DNA of 64,000 bases from Bordetella petrii (GCF_000067205.1 NC_010170.1:806001-870000), one strand, 5' to 3'; counted from the stretch's first letter, positions 8,171 through 16,946 are shown. A program made the numbers and translations. The notes: a model not told the origin generated them from the letters alone.

Positions 8171-8971
8171 ATGACAGGTCGATTGCAGGGCAAAGTGGCG
8201 ATCGTGACGGGCGCGGGCAGCGTCGGCCCGGGCTGGGGCAATGGCCGCGCCATCGCCTATCGTTTCGCGCAGGAAGGCGCGCGCGTGTTCGCGGTAGACA
8301 TGAACGCCGACGCCATGGAAGAAACCGTGGCCCGCGTGCGCGAGGCCGGCGGCCAGATCGCCACCTGGCAGGCCGACGTGACGTCGTCGGACGCCGTGCG
8401 CGACATGGTGCAGGCGTGCGTCGATGCCTGGGGGCGCATCGATATCCTGGTCAATAACGTGGGCGGCTCGCGCAAGGGCGGTCCGGTGACCCTGGACGAA
8501 GACGCCTGGGACAAGCAGATCGATTTCAACCTGAAGAGCGTCTACCTGGGCTGCCGCCACGTGCTGCCGCTGATGGAGCAGCAGGGCGGCGGCGCCATCG
8601 TCAACATTGCGTCGACCTCGGGCATACGCTGGACCGGCTCGGCCCAGGTGGGCTATGCCAGCGCCAAGGCCGGCGTCATCCAGCTGTCGCGCGTGGTGGC
8701 GCTGGAATATGCGAAGAAGAACATCCGCTGCAATAGCGTGATTCCCGGCCAGATGCACACCCCCATGGTCGAAGTGCGGCTGGCCGGCCAGCGCACCGGC
8801 GGCGACGTGAGCCAGTTGCTGGCCCAGCGCCAGGCCCGCATTCCGCTGCCCTTCATGGGCGACGGCCTGGACACCGCCAATGCGGCGCTGTTCCTGGCTT
8901 CGGACGAGGCCCGTTTCATTACGGCCACGGAAATCGTCGTCGACGGAGGCATGAGTGCACGCTGCGACTGA
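8171..8971 (+). CDS. Short-chain dehydrogenase/reductase (SDR)
   Basis: A 266-residue classical SDR. The cofactor motif is TGAGSVGPGWGNGRAIA, an extended glycine loop with an insertion relative to TGxxxGxG. It also has NNVGG, the catalytic Ser in IVNIASTSG, and YASAK (YxxxK). AGAAGGAA lies upstream of the ATG at 8171; an open frame to 8111 overlaps the preceding gene and is not used. It presumably oxidises or reduces a hydroxyl or keto intermediate of the same catabolic operon using NAD(P). Substrate unknown. Confidence 0.88.
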   Translation: MTGRLQGKVAIVTGAGSVGPGWGNGRAIAYRFAQEGARVFAVDMNADAMEETVARVREAGGQIATWQADVTSSDAVRDMVQACVDAWGRIDILVNNVGGSRKGGPVTLDEDAWDKQIDFNLKSVYLGCRHVLPLMEQQGGGAIVNIASTSGIRWTGSAQVGYASAKAGVIQLSRVVALEYAKKNIRCNSVIPGQMHTPMVEVRLAGQRTGGDVSQLLAQRQARIPLPFMGDGLDTANAALFLASDEARFITATEIVVDGGMSARCD

Positions 8972-8978
8972 AGGCTCC

Positions 8979-9908
8979 ATGCCCACCCGCTATCCCGACC
9001 CGGCGGTGATCGCGCTGGACCCGCGCTTCAAGGAACTGGTGCTGCCGCTTGCCGCCATCGAGCGGCTGGCCACCGGCAGCCGCTGGGCCGAAGGGCCGGT
9101 ATGGTTCGGCGACGGCCGCTACCTGCTGTGGAGCGATGTGCCCAACGACCGCATCATGCGCTGGGACGAGGTCTCCGGGCAGACCCACGTATGGCGTCAT
9201 GCGTCCAACCACGCCAACGGCAATACGCGCGATCGCCAGGGGCGGCTGATTACCTGCGAGCACCTGGGGCGCCGCGTGACCCGCACCGAGCACGATGGCC
9301 GCATTACCGTGCTGGCCGACCGGTACCAGGGCAAGCGCCTGAACTCGCCCAATGATGTCGTGGTGAAGTCGGACGGCTCGATCTGGTTCACCGATCCGCC
9401 GTTCGGCATCATCGGCTATTACCAGGGCGAGAAGGCCGAGCAGGAACTGCCGGCGGCCATTTACCGCGTCTGTCCCGACAGCGGCGCGGTCGAACGGGTA
9501 TGCGATACGGTCAACGGCCCCAATGGCCTGGCGTTCTCGCCCGACGAAAAGCGCTTGTATGTCATCGAGTCGCGCTCGCGTCCGCGCAACGTGCTGGTGT
9601 TCGACGTGTCGAACGACGGGCGCGCGCTGGGCCCGTCGCGCGTGCTGTTCGACGCGGCCGACGGCACACCCGACGGTTTTCGCGTGGACGTCGACGGCAA
9701 CCTGTGGTGCGGCTGGGGCATGGGCACGCCCGAGCTGGATGGCGTGCGGGTCTATTCGCAGCAGGGCGAGCTGCTGGGTCGCATCGCGCTGCCTGAGCGC
9801 TGCGCCAATCTGTGTTTCGGCGGCAAGCACCGCAACCGTTTGTTCATGGCGTCCTGCACGTCGATTTATTCCCTGTTCGTCAACACGCAAGGGGCGGCAG
9901 CCCCCTGA
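8979..9908 (+). CDS. SMP-30/gluconolactonase-family lactonase
   Basis: A 309-residue six-bladed beta-propeller of the SMP-30/gluconolactonase/LRE family. Metal-site segments are visible: WAEGPVWFGDGRYLLWSD (Glu), RLNSPNDVVV (Asn) and NGPNGLAFSPDEKRLYV (Asn/Asp). The family hydrolyses sugar or other lactones with a divalent metal. The ATG at 8979 has GAAGG 5 bases upstream and lies 7 bases after the SDR stop. An alternative ATG at 8955 would overlap the SDR by 17 bases. Pairing of a dehydrogenase with a lactonase suggests oxidation to a lactone followed by hydrolysis. Confidence 0.87.
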   Translation: MPTRYPDPAVIALDPRFKELVLPLAAIERLATGSRWAEGPVWFGDGRYLLWSDVPNDRIMRWDEVSGQTHVWRHASNHANGNTRDRQGRLITCEHLGRRVTRTEHDGRITVLADRYQGKRLNSPNDVVVKSDGSIWFTDPPFGIIGYYQGEKAEQELPAAIYRVCPDSGAVERVCDTVNGPNGLAFSPDEKRLYVIESRSRPRNVLVFDVSNDGRALGPSRVLFDAADGTPDGFRVDVDGNLWCGWGMGTPELDGVRVYSQQGELLGRIALPERCANLCFGGKHRNRLFMASCTSIYSLFVNTQGAAAP

Positions 9909-9947
9909 GCGACTATTCCTTCCTATAAGCACACTGAGGAGAAAAGC

Positions 9948-10904
9948 ATGTATACCCGGATAATCAAGGGTCTGGCCATCGGCCTGCTCGGGCTGGCCGC
10001 GGCCGGCGCGCACGCGCAAACCAGCACCAGTTTGGTGGTGGCGTTCCCGGCGGGCGGCCCCGCCGATTCGCTGGCCCGCGTCGTGGCCGCGGAGCTGGAA
10101 AAAGAACTGAAGCACCCGGTGGTAGTCGAGAACAAGCCCGGCGGCAACGGCGCCATCGCCGCCACCTTCGTGGGCCGCGCGCGCCCCGACGGCCAGACGC
10201 TGTTCCTGAGCTCGGTCGGCGCCATCTCGATCAACCCGTCGCTGTACCCCAAGCTGATCTACGATCCCGCCAATGATTTCGTGCCGGTGTCGCTGCTGGT
10301 ATCGGTGCCCGAAGTGCTGATCGTGGGCCCCGGCAGCGCCGCCAAGGACGCTAAGGCCTTCGTGGCGCAGGCCAAGAGCGGCGACGTGTCGATGGCCTCG
10401 TCGGGCGTGGGCAGCATGCCGCACATGGCGATCGTGCAGCTGGAAAAGTCCATCGGCGCGAAGATCCTGCACGTGCCGTACAAGGGCGCCGCGCCGGCCA
10501 TTACCGACACCATCGGCGGGCAGGTGGGCGGGTTCATCGGCGACGTCTCGGGCCTGATGCCGCACATTAAGTCGGGCAAGGCGCGCGCGCTGGCCATTGC
10601 CGCGCCCAAGCGCTCGCCCGTGCTGCCCGATGTGCCGACCTTCGACGAGCTGGGCGTGCCGAATGTCTACGCCAACAACTGGTACGGCGTATTCGCGCCC
10701 AAGGACACCCCGGCCGATACCGTGGCTGCGCTGAACAAAGTTATCGGCAAGGTGCTGGCCTCGCCTGAACTGAAGGCCTACGAGCAATCGACCGGCGTCG
10801 AGCTTTCGCCCACCACGCCGCAGCAGTTCGCCGACATCGTGCGCGATGACACGAAAAAATGGGGCGACCTGATCCGCGCGGAAGGCATCACGGTAAATAA
10901 CTGA
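9948..10904 (+). CDS. Bug/TctC-family periplasmic receptor (operon 1)
   Basis: A 318-residue tripartite tricarboxylate-type receptor. The signal peptide ends AAGAHAQ near residue 24, followed by the family signatures VVAFPAGGPADSLARVVA and VVVENKPGGNGAIAA. Bug proteins bind carboxylates or related acids in the periplasm and deliver them to a TctAB membrane pair. No TctAB is adjacent, so it may use a distant or shared membrane component, or act as a sensor. GAGGAG lies upstream of the ATG. As last gene of the operon it probably binds the substrate degraded by the upstream enzymes. Confidence 0.92.
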   Translation: MYTRIIKGLAIGLLGLAAAGAHAQTSTSLVVAFPAGGPADSLARVVAAELEKELKHPVVVENKPGGNGAIAATFVGRARPDGQTLFLSSVGAISINPSLYPKLIYDPANDFVPVSLLVSVPEVLIVGPGSAAKDAKAFVAQAKSGDVSMASSGVGSMPHMAIVQLEKSIGAKILHVPYKGAAPAITDTIGGQVGGFIGDVSGLMPHIKSGKARALAIAAPKRSPVLPDVPTFDELGVPNVYANNWYGVFAPKDTPADTVAALNKVIGKVLASPELKAYEQSTGVELSPTTPQQFADIVRDDTKKWGDLIRAEGITVNN

Positions 10905-10951
10905 GCGGGACGGCGGGCGGCCTGGGGTGCCAGGTTGACGCCTGGCCAGAC

Positions 10952-10974
10952 GCCCGGCGCAATGGCCGCCGGGC
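10952..10974 (+). terminator. GC-rich hairpin after Bug receptor, weak terminator
   Basis: GCCCGGCG (10952-10959) and CGCCGGGC (10967-10974) form an 8-bp stem with a 7-base loop in the gap behind the Bug receptor gene. No T-run follows, so intrinsic termination is uncertain. Confidence 0.35.
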
Positions 10975-11046
10975 CTGTTCCGCGGGCGGCCAAACTTGGC
11001 TAAACTTGCGCGGCTTTTTGGCCCACAACTTTCCTTTGGCGTCTCC

Positions 11047-11505
11047 ATGCCGCGCCTGCCATCGTATTCCGTCGACCTGGTCTCGCCCGCCACGCTGGGC
11101 GGACACGACGCCGCCAACCCTTGTCTGAGCTGCGGCGCTTGCTGCGCCCATTTTCGCGTCTCGTTCTACTGTGGCGAAGTCGCGGGCGAGAACGGCGGCA
11201 CGGTGCCCGTGGATCTGGTGCGCCCCATCAGCCCGCTGCGCGTCTGCATGGCCGGCACCGAACAGGGCGGGGGACGCTGCGTGGCCCTGCGCGGCGAACT
11301 GGGGCAGCCCGGCATCCACTGTGCCATCTACCTGCAGCGGCCCACCCCTTGCCGCGAATTCGAAGTGTGGCAGCCCGATGGCTCGGTCAACCCCGACTGC
11401 CAGCGGTTGCGGGCCGCGCTGGGCCTGCCGCCGTTGGCGCCGCGCCCCGACGCCGAGAACGATCCCCAGGGGCCGGTGCACCCCCACCAGCCAGCGGCTG
11501 CCTGA
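11047..11505 (+). CDS. YkgJ-family cysteine-cluster protein
   Basis: A 152-residue protein with the motif CLSCGACCAHFRVSFYCGE at about residues 25-43, plus further cysteines in GGGRCVALRG, IHCAIYLQRPTPC and the NPDC segment. This spacing matches the YkgJ-type zinc- or iron-chelating cluster family (UPF0153). The family binds a metal or Fe-S cofactor but its cellular role is not established. An open frame continues upstream to 10996, but the ATG at 11047 precedes the first conserved residues. It stands alone between the catabolic operon and tag. Confidence 0.78.
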   Translation: MPRLPSYSVDLVSPATLGGHDAANPCLSCGACCAHFRVSFYCGEVAGENGGTVPVDLVRPISPLRVCMAGTEQGGGRCVALRGELGQPGIHCAIYLQRPTPCREFEVWQPDGSVNPDCQRLRAALGLPPLAPRPDAENDPQGPVHPHQPAAA

Positions 11506-11589
11506 AGCAAGCCGCAAGGCACAGCCGTGGCTGACGCTGGCGGGGGGCCGTAGTAGCATCGGCGCTACGGCAGCTCAGGAGACACAGGC

Positions 11590-12192
11590 ATGGCGGTGCG
11601 CACAGATTTCCCGGATGGCCTGGCGCGGTGCGCCTGGGTGGACGGGTCGGTTGATTACCGACGCTATCACGACGAAGAATGGGGCCGACCGGTGGACGAC
11701 GACCGCGCCCTGTTCGAGCAGTTGAGCCTGGAGGGCTTTCAGTCGGGCCTGAGCTGGCGCACCATTCTCGACAAACGGGAAGGCTTTCGCCGCGCCTTCG
11801 CCAATTTCGACATCGATACCGTGGCCCGCTATACCGCGGCGCGCGTCGAAAAACTGGTGGCCGACGCGGCGATCGTGCGCCATCGCGGCAAGATCGAGGC
11901 GGTCATCAACAACGCGCGGCGCGCCCGCGAAATGCGCGAGCGGCACGGCTCGCTGGCCGCCTATTTCTGGCGCTACGAAGCGCCGCCCGCCACGGGCGCG
12001 GCCGGACCCGTGTCGCAGTCGGCGCAGTCGCTGGCCTTGTCCAAAGACCTGAAGAAGCTGGGCTGGAAGTTCGTCGGCCCCACCACCGTGTACGCCTTCA
12101 TGCAGTCGGTCGGCATGGTCAACGACCACAGCCCGCATTGCCATCATCATGCCGAATGCGAACAGGCCCGGGCACGCTTCGTGCGTCCTTAA
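11590..12192 (+). CDS. tag: DNA-3-methyladenine glycosylase I
   Basis: A 200-residue Tag enzyme, close to the usual length. The N-terminal RCAWVDGSVDYRRYHDEEWG and the following LFEQLSLEGFQSGLSW are diagnostic. The zinc-binding ligands are visible as the early Cys and His plus HCHHHAEC near the C-terminus. It excises 3-methyladenine from alkylated DNA during base-excision repair in the cytoplasm. GCTCAGGAG lies just upstream of the ATG. It is apparently monocistronic and followed by asmA behind a separate promoter. Confidence 0.93.
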   Translation: MAVRTDFPDGLARCAWVDGSVDYRRYHDEEWGRPVDDDRALFEQLSLEGFQSGLSWRTILDKREGFRRAFANFDIDTVARYTAARVEKLVADAAIVRHRGKIEAVINNARRAREMRERHGSLAAYFWRYEAPPATGAAGPVSQSAQSLALSKDLKKLGWKFVGPTTVYAFMQSVGMVNDHSPHCHHHAECEQARARFVRP

Positions 12193-12290
12193 GGCTTGCC
12201 TTCGGTAGTGTCGCACCTGCTTGGCGCAACGCGGCGGGGCTTCGACACCATCGTTGGTCGGGCAGATTTGGAAAAATCCGTACACATTCC

Positions 12291-12320
12291 TTGTCACAGA
12301 TTTCCGCTTCCGCCTATACC
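12291..12320 (+). promoter_or_regulatory. Candidate promoter of asmA-like gene
   Basis: TTGTCA (12291-12296) and TATACC (12315-12320) are separated by 18 bases and lie 52 bases before the asmA ATG, within an AT-richer stretch of the 180-base gap after tag. Match and spacing are reasonable but not decisive. Confidence 0.4.
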
Positions 12321-12372
12321 CTGATAGCCAGGCCGGGCGGCATCGGGACGGCCCGGCAAAGGAACCGTGGCC

Positions 12373-14487
12373 ATGACGCGCACAAAAAAAGTACTGATCG
12401 GGCTGGGCGGAGCCATTGTCTTGCTGCTGGCGGCCCTGGTGCTGGTGATCGCCCTGTTCGACTGGAACCAGCTCAAGCCCACCATCAATGAGCGCGTTTC
12501 CGCCGCCCTGGGCCGGCCGTTCGCCGTCAATGGCGACCTGACCGTGCAGTGGCGGCGGCCCGTAGACGAGCCGGGCTGGCGCGGGTGGGTACCCTGGCCG
12601 CACATCAGCATGGACGATGTATCGATCGGCAATCCCGACTGGGCCGAGGAGCCGGCCATGGCCACGCTGCAGCGGGCCGAGTTCAGCCTGTCGCCGTTGC
12701 CGCTGCTGAGCCACCATGTGGTCATCCGCCAGATCCAGCTGACCCGGCCGGCCGCGAGTCTGCTGCGCCTGAAAGACGGTCGCGCCAATTGGGTGTTCAC
12801 CCTGCCGGACACCGGCGAACCGTCGCCCTGGGTGATGGACATCGACGAAATCGGCTTCGACCAGGGGCAGGTGCAGTTTCGCGACGAAACCCTGCGCGCC
12901 GACATCGAGGCGCAGATCGACCCGCTGGGCAAGCCGGTGCCGTTTGCCGCCATCGCCGGCCAGGCGCCGGCAAGCCAGGCGGATGAAGCGCCGCCGCAGC
13001 AGGCCCAGGCGGCGGCTGCGCCCGAGTACGTGTTCGGCTGGAAGGTAAAAGGGCGCTACAAGGGCCTGCCGCTGCGCGGCGACGGCAAGATCGGTGGCAT
13101 GCTGGCCGTGCGCGACGCCAGCCGTCCGTTTCCGCTGCAGGCCGATGTGTCGGTGGGCGACACGCGCATCGCGCTGGCGGGCACGCTGACCGACCCGGCC
13201 AACCTGGGCGCGCTCGACCTGCGGCTGGAACTGTCCGGCGCCACCATGTCCGACCTGTATCCGCTGATCGGAGTCACTTTGCCCGACACGCCGCGCTATT
13301 CCACCGACGGCCGGCTGAGCGCGCGCCTGCGCGAGCCGGGCGGCGCGGTGTTTCATTACCGCGATTTCAACGGCAAAGTGGGCGCCAGCGATCTGCATGG
13401 CGACCTGACGTTCACGGCTGGCGAACCACGGCCCAAACTGGCGGGCAACCTGAATTCGCGCCTGCTCCGCATGCGGGACCTCGGGCCGCTGGTGGGCGTG
13501 CCGCCCGCGGGCCAGGCCAAGAGCGCTTCAAAGGACAGCCCGAAGCGCCCGCCCGGCGGCAAGGTGCTGCCCACGCAGGAGTTCCGCACCGAGCGCTGGC
13601 GCGTAATGGACGCCGACGTCACGCTGGCCGCCGAACGCATCGTCTACGACGAAGACCTGCCCATTACCAAGCTGAGCGTGCACCTGGTCATGGACAACGG
13701 CCTGCTCACGCTGGACCCGCTGCGTTTCGGCATGGCCGGCGGCACCATCGACACGACATTGCGGCTGGACGGCAGCCGCACGCCCATGGCCGGCAAGGCG
13801 CGGATCGCGGCGCGCGGCCTGCGCCTGAAGCGGCTGTTTCCGAAAGTGGAATCGATGCAGCGCGCCCTGGGTCAGCTCAACGGCGACGCGGCGCTCAGCG
13901 GTACCGGCAATTCCGTGGCGGCGCTGCTGGGCAGCGCCAGCGGCGATACCCGGCTGCTGGTCAATGATGGCGTGATCAGCCGCGCCTTGATGGAAATCGC
14001 GGGCCTGAACGTGGGCAACTACGTGGTCAGCAAGCTGTTCGGCGATGAAGAGGTCAAGATCAACTGCGGCGCGGCCGACCTGCATATGCAGCGCGGCGTG
14101 ATGACGCCGCGGGTGTTTGTGTTCGATACCGAGAACGCGCTGGTGCAGGTGGACGGCACCGTCAACTTCAAGGACGAGACCCTGGACCTGGACATCAAGC
14201 CCCGCAGCAAGGGCGTGCGGGTTTTTTCGCTGCGTTCACCGCTGTATGTGCGAGGCACGTTCGGCGACCCGCAGGCTGGCGTGCACGTGCTGCCGTTGGC
14301 CGCGCGCGGCGCCGGGGCGGTAGCGCTGGGCGTGTTGCTGACCCCGGTGGCCGGCCTGCTGGCCCTGGTGGCGCCCAGCGCCGGCGAAGACGACAACCAG
14401 TGCGCCACGCTGCTGCAGCAGATGCAAAAACCGCCCAAGGCGCCGCCGGCCCAGGGCCGCGCGAACGGGCAGGGGGCGGGCAAATAG
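12373..14487 (+). CDS. AsmA-family envelope protein
   Basis: A 704-residue protein with one N-terminal membrane helix (KVLIGLGGAIVLLLAALVLV) followed by a long periplasmic region and the AsmA C-terminal domain. The segment KDETLDLDIKPRSKGVRVFS and the run SLRSPLYVRGTFGDPQAGV are typical of the family. AsmA-like proteins span the periplasm and are linked to outer-membrane assembly and phospholipid transport. AAAGGA precedes the ATG at 12373; a GTG at 12367 is also possible. A proline/alanine-rich linker near residues 200-220 and a C-terminal hydrophobic patch are visible. Confidence 0.87.
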   Translation: MTRTKKVLIGLGGAIVLLLAALVLVIALFDWNQLKPTINERVSAALGRPFAVNGDLTVQWRRPVDEPGWRGWVPWPHISMDDVSIGNPDWAEEPAMATLQRAEFSLSPLPLLSHHVVIRQIQLTRPAASLLRLKDGRANWVFTLPDTGEPSPWVMDIDEIGFDQGQVQFRDETLRADIEAQIDPLGKPVPFAAIAGQAPASQADEAPPQQAQAAAAPEYVFGWKVKGRYKGLPLRGDGKIGGMLAVRDASRPFPLQADVSVGDTRIALAGTLTDPANLGALDLRLELSGATMSDLYPLIGVTLPDTPRYSTDGRLSARLREPGGAVFHYRDFNGKVGASDLHGDLTFTAGEPRPKLAGNLNSRLLRMRDLGPLVGVPPAGQAKSASKDSPKRPPGGKVLPTQEFRTERWRVMDADVTLAAERIVYDEDLPITKLSVHLVMDNGLLTLDPLRFGMAGGTIDTTLRLDGSRTPMAGKARIAARGLRLKRLFPKVESMQRALGQLNGDAALSGTGNSVAALLGSASGDTRLLVNDGVISRALMEIAGLNVGNYVVSKLFGDEEVKINCGAADLHMQRGVMTPRVFVFDTENALVQVDGTVNFKDETLDLDIKPRSKGVRVFSLRSPLYVRGTFGDPQAGVHVLPLAARGAGAVALGVLLTPVAGLLALVAPSAGEDDNQCATLLQQMQKPPKAPPAQGRANGQGAGK

Positions 14488-14532
14488 GGGCGGCCGGTAG
14501 GGGCGGCAGGTAGGGCGCGCGCCGGAAGCGGT

Positions 14533-15141
14533 TCAGGCCGTGCCGGCCAGCGCGTCCCAGGTCAGCATGGCAAGGCGCACCGACTGCTGCAACATTTTGC
14601 GCGACGCGCCGTCGCGAGCCTGGATCGCCATGCCGTGCAGCACGGTGGCGTAGTAGGAGGCCAGGGCGGGAAGGTCTGTGTGCGCGGGCAGTTCGCCGTG
14701 CCGCACGGCCTCGCGCAACCGCTGCAGAATCAGCGCCTGGGTGTGGCGCCGGCTGTCGCACAGCATTTTCTGGACGGGGGCATGTTCGTCGGTGCCCGTG
14801 GGCGCGCCCAGCACGATCAGGCAGCCCTTGGGCCGGCCCGGCTGAGTGCCGGCGCGGACCGCGGCCAGCAACATGTTCTCGATGCCGGCCCGGACCGTGG
14901 GTGCGCTGAGTAGCTCGGCTTGCGTGCAGCCACCCTCGCGGCTGCCGTACAGCGCCACGGCGTCGCGGAACAACTGCTCTTTTGAGCCGAACGCGCTGTA
15001 CAGGCTGGGCGCGTTGATGCCCATCGCGGCCGTCAGGTCGGCCAGCGACGTGCTTGCGTAGCCCTTTTCCCAGAACAGATCCATGGCCTTCTGCAAGGCC
15101 GTGTCGCGATCGAAAGAGCGGGGGCGTCCTCGGTCTGCCAT
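14533..15141 (-). CDS. TetR-family repressor, divergent from SDR gene
   Basis: A 202-residue TetR-type regulator. The N-terminal part RPRSFDRDTALQKAMDLFWE followed by STSLADLTAAMGINAPSLYS is the helix-turn-helix. The start at 15141 gives MADRGRPRSFD, a typical TetR N-terminus. It is transcribed away from an SDR gene starting at 15235, and a perfect 9-bp palindrome sits in the gap, so it very likely represses that gene and possibly itself. The ligand pocket in the C-terminal helices is too variable to name an inducer. Confidence 0.9.
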   Translation of the reverse strand: MADRGRPRSFDRDTALQKAMDLFWEKGYASTSLADLTAAMGINAPSLYSAFGSKEQLFRDAVALYGSREGGCTQAELLSAPTVRAGIENMLLAAVRAGTQPGRPKGCLIVLGAPTGTDEHAPVQKMLCDSRRHTQALILQRLREAVRHGELPAHTDLPALASYYATVLHGMAIQARDGASRKMLQQSVRLAMLTWDALAGTA

Positions 15142-15199
15142 AAGCGCGATTCTACTCGTCGCACGCCGGGCTTGACGGCCGCATGGGATTGGAGCGATG

Positions 15200-15225
15200 A
15201 TATTTGTATTGATTACTACAAATAT
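15200..15225. promoter_or_regulatory. Palindromic operator between tetR-type and SDR genes
   Basis: ATATTTGTA (15200-15208) and TACAAATAT (15217-15225) are perfect 9-bp inverted repeats with an 8-base spacer, AT-rich against a GC-rich background. The site ends 9 bases before the SDR ATG and lies 58 bases from the TetR start. Symmetry and position fit a TetR-family operator. Confidence 0.7.
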
Positions 15226-15234
15226 GGACTCACC

Positions 15235-15975
15235 ATGTCAGACCTGCAAGGCAAGATCGCTTTTGTTACCGGCGGCAGCCGGGGTATTGGCGCGGCCATC
15301 GCGCGCCACCTGGCCGCGCGCGGCGCTGATGTCGCCATTACCTACGTCAGCACGCCCGAGCGCGCCCAGGAGCTGGTGGCGGAACTGCGTGGCGCGGGCC
15401 GGCGCGCCCACGCCTACGCGGCCGACGCCGCCGACCACCAGCAGGTGCGCGCCGCTGTCGAACAGGCCGTGCGCGACCTGGGCGGCCTGGACATCCTGGT
15501 CAACAACGCCGGCATCTTCATCGCGGGCGGGCTGGACACCCTGTCGCACGCCGATTTCCAGCGCACGCTCGATGTCAACGTAAGCGCCGTATTCGCCGCT
15601 ACCCAGGCCGCGCTGCCGCACCTGCCGCGCGGCGGGCGCATCATCAACATCGGCAGCTGCCTGGCCGGCCGAGCCGGCGACGCCGGCCTGGCTGCGTATT
15701 CGGCCAGCAAGGCGGCGGTGGCGGGCTTGACCAAGGGCGCGGCGCGCGACCTTGGGCCGCGCGGCATTACCGTCAACGTGGTGCATCCGGGCCCCATCGA
15801 TACCGACATGAATCCGGCCCAGCGCGAAGGCGCCGCCGAAAGCGCCGCGCGCCTGGCGCTGCAGCGCTATGGCCACGTCGACGACATCGCCGGCATGGTG
15901 GGCTACCTGGCCAGTCCGGCCGCGGGCTACGTCACGGGCGCGGAAATCTCGGTAGATGGCGGGTTCGCTGCTTAA
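15235..15975 (+). CDS. SDR oxidoreductase (FabG-like), TetR-controlled
   Basis: A 246-residue classical SDR with TGGSRGIGAAIA (cofactor loop), NNAGIF, the catalytic INIGSCL serine and AYSASKAAV (YxxxK). The C-terminal TGAEISVDGG is typical of FabG-like enzymes. The ATG at 15235 follows the operator; an open frame to 15172 would run through the operator and is rejected. Regulation by the divergent TetR protein suggests a response to a small toxic or xenobiotic molecule. Substrate cannot be inferred. Confidence 0.88.
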   Translation: MSDLQGKIAFVTGGSRGIGAAIARHLAARGADVAITYVSTPERAQELVAELRGAGRRAHAYAADAADHQQVRAAVEQAVRDLGGLDILVNNAGIFIAGGLDTLSHADFQRTLDVNVSAVFAATQAALPHLPRGGRIINIGSCLAGRAGDAGLAAYSASKAAVAGLTKGAARDLGPRGITVNVVHPGPIDTDMNPAQREGAAESAARLALQRYGHVDDIAGMVGYLASPAAGYVTGAEISVDGGFAA

Positions 15976-16011
15976 ACGAACAGGCCGTCGGGCCTGGCGA
16001 ACAGACCGGGC

Positions 16012-16854
16012 TTAGCCCTCGCTGGCGCGCGCGTATTCCGTGGCGATCTGTTCGCTGGCTGTCCATAGGCGGCGCGCGCTTTCGTCGATGACTTCATCGG
16101 TCATCGACTCCGACGGCAGGGTTTGCGCCAGGCTGCCCACGACACGCTTGTCGCCGGGCAGCAAGATGGGCACGGCCACGCCGCCCAGGCTGGGCGTGAT
16201 GCGTTCGCGACTCAGGGCATAGCCGCGCCGCCGGATCGCCGCCAGGTTCTTGCGGAACGCATCCCACGAATCGCCCAGCTCGGCCGCGGCGATGGCGGCG
16301 CCGTTGCGCAGGTAGGTCTGCCGCACGCGGTGCGGCGCCAGATAGGCCAGCAGGGCCAGCGACGCCGCGCCCTGGAACAGCGGAAACGGCACGCCGCGCG
16401 CGCGCCGCACCATGATGCGGCGGCCCTTGTGGGTAAGCATGTCCGGGCCTTCTTTGTAGATGCACAGCACCTGGTCGCGGTACAGGTTGTGCAACAGCAG
16501 CACGCGGTTCTCGGCGTGTAGCGTGCGCAGCACCTTGCGGCCCGCCAGGTAAAGCGGGTCGGTCAATTGCAGCAGGTGTTCGAGTTCGATGATGCGCGGC
16601 CCCAGCGCATAGGTGCCGCCCGACGAGGGCGCCAGCAGGCCCGCATCGCACAGGGCCTTCAGGTACCGGTACGCCGTCGAGCGGGTATAGCCCAGCAGCG
16701 CCGAGATCTCTTCGATGCGCAGGATAGGCCGGGCGAGCGAGAACAGGTCGAGTATCTCGAAAGCCTTGTCCAGGCTGGTGGAAGCATTTTCCTTGGCGGT
16801 CACGGAGGCAGTCCGAACAGGGTGAATCGATAAAGCGAACAGGCGACGCCCCAC
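16012..16854 (-). CDS. IclR-family regulator, divergent from catabolic operon 2
   Basis: A 280-residue IclR-type regulator. The winged helix covers SLDKAFEILDLFSLARPIL through ISALLGYTRSTAYRYLKALC, followed by the IclR effector domain. The start is uncertain: no ATG exists in frame, only GTG at 16854 or GTG at 16803, the latter just ahead of the conserved helix. The longer form is reported. It faces the RraA-type gene at 16990 across an AT-rich gap with tandem 18-base repeats and probably regulates that operon in response to a pathway acid. Confidence 0.87.
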   Translation of the reverse strand: MGRRLFALSIHPVRTASVTAKENASTSLDKAFEILDLFSLARPILRIEEISALLGYTRSTAYRYLKALCDAGLLAPSSGGTYALGPRIIELEHLLQLTDPLYLAGRKVLRTLHAENRVLLLHNLYRDQVLCIYKEGPDMLTHKGRRIMVRRARGVPFPLFQGAASLALLAYLAPHRVRQTYLRNGAAIAAAELGDSWDAFRKNLAAIRRRGYALSRERITPSLGGVAVPILLPGDKRVVGSLAQTLPSESMTDEVIDESARRLWTASEQIATEYARASEG

Positions 16855-16903
16855 ATGATAAGCGCCGTAACGCGTCTGTCTATTCGAGAATATTAAAAAA
16901 TCC

Positions 16904-16946
16904 CAAAATACGGGAATATTGACTTTATCAAAATAGCGGGATATTG
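16904..16946. promoter_or_regulatory. Tandem 18-base repeats, candidate IclR binding sites
   Basis: Two near-identical 18-mers, CAAAATACGGGAATATTG (16904-16921) and CAAAATAGCGGGATATTG (16929-16946), are spaced 25 bases start to start in an AT-rich gap between the IclR gene and the catabolic operon. The first overlaps an inverted repeat TCCC...GGGA (16901-16915). They are good candidates for operator and promoter elements. Confidence 0.5.

Noticed and set aside
8919..11117. 732-codon minus-strand ORF opposite the SMP-30 and Bug genes
   Set aside because: Antisense open frame caused by high third-position GC; the + strand genes are well supported by family motifs and ribosome sites.
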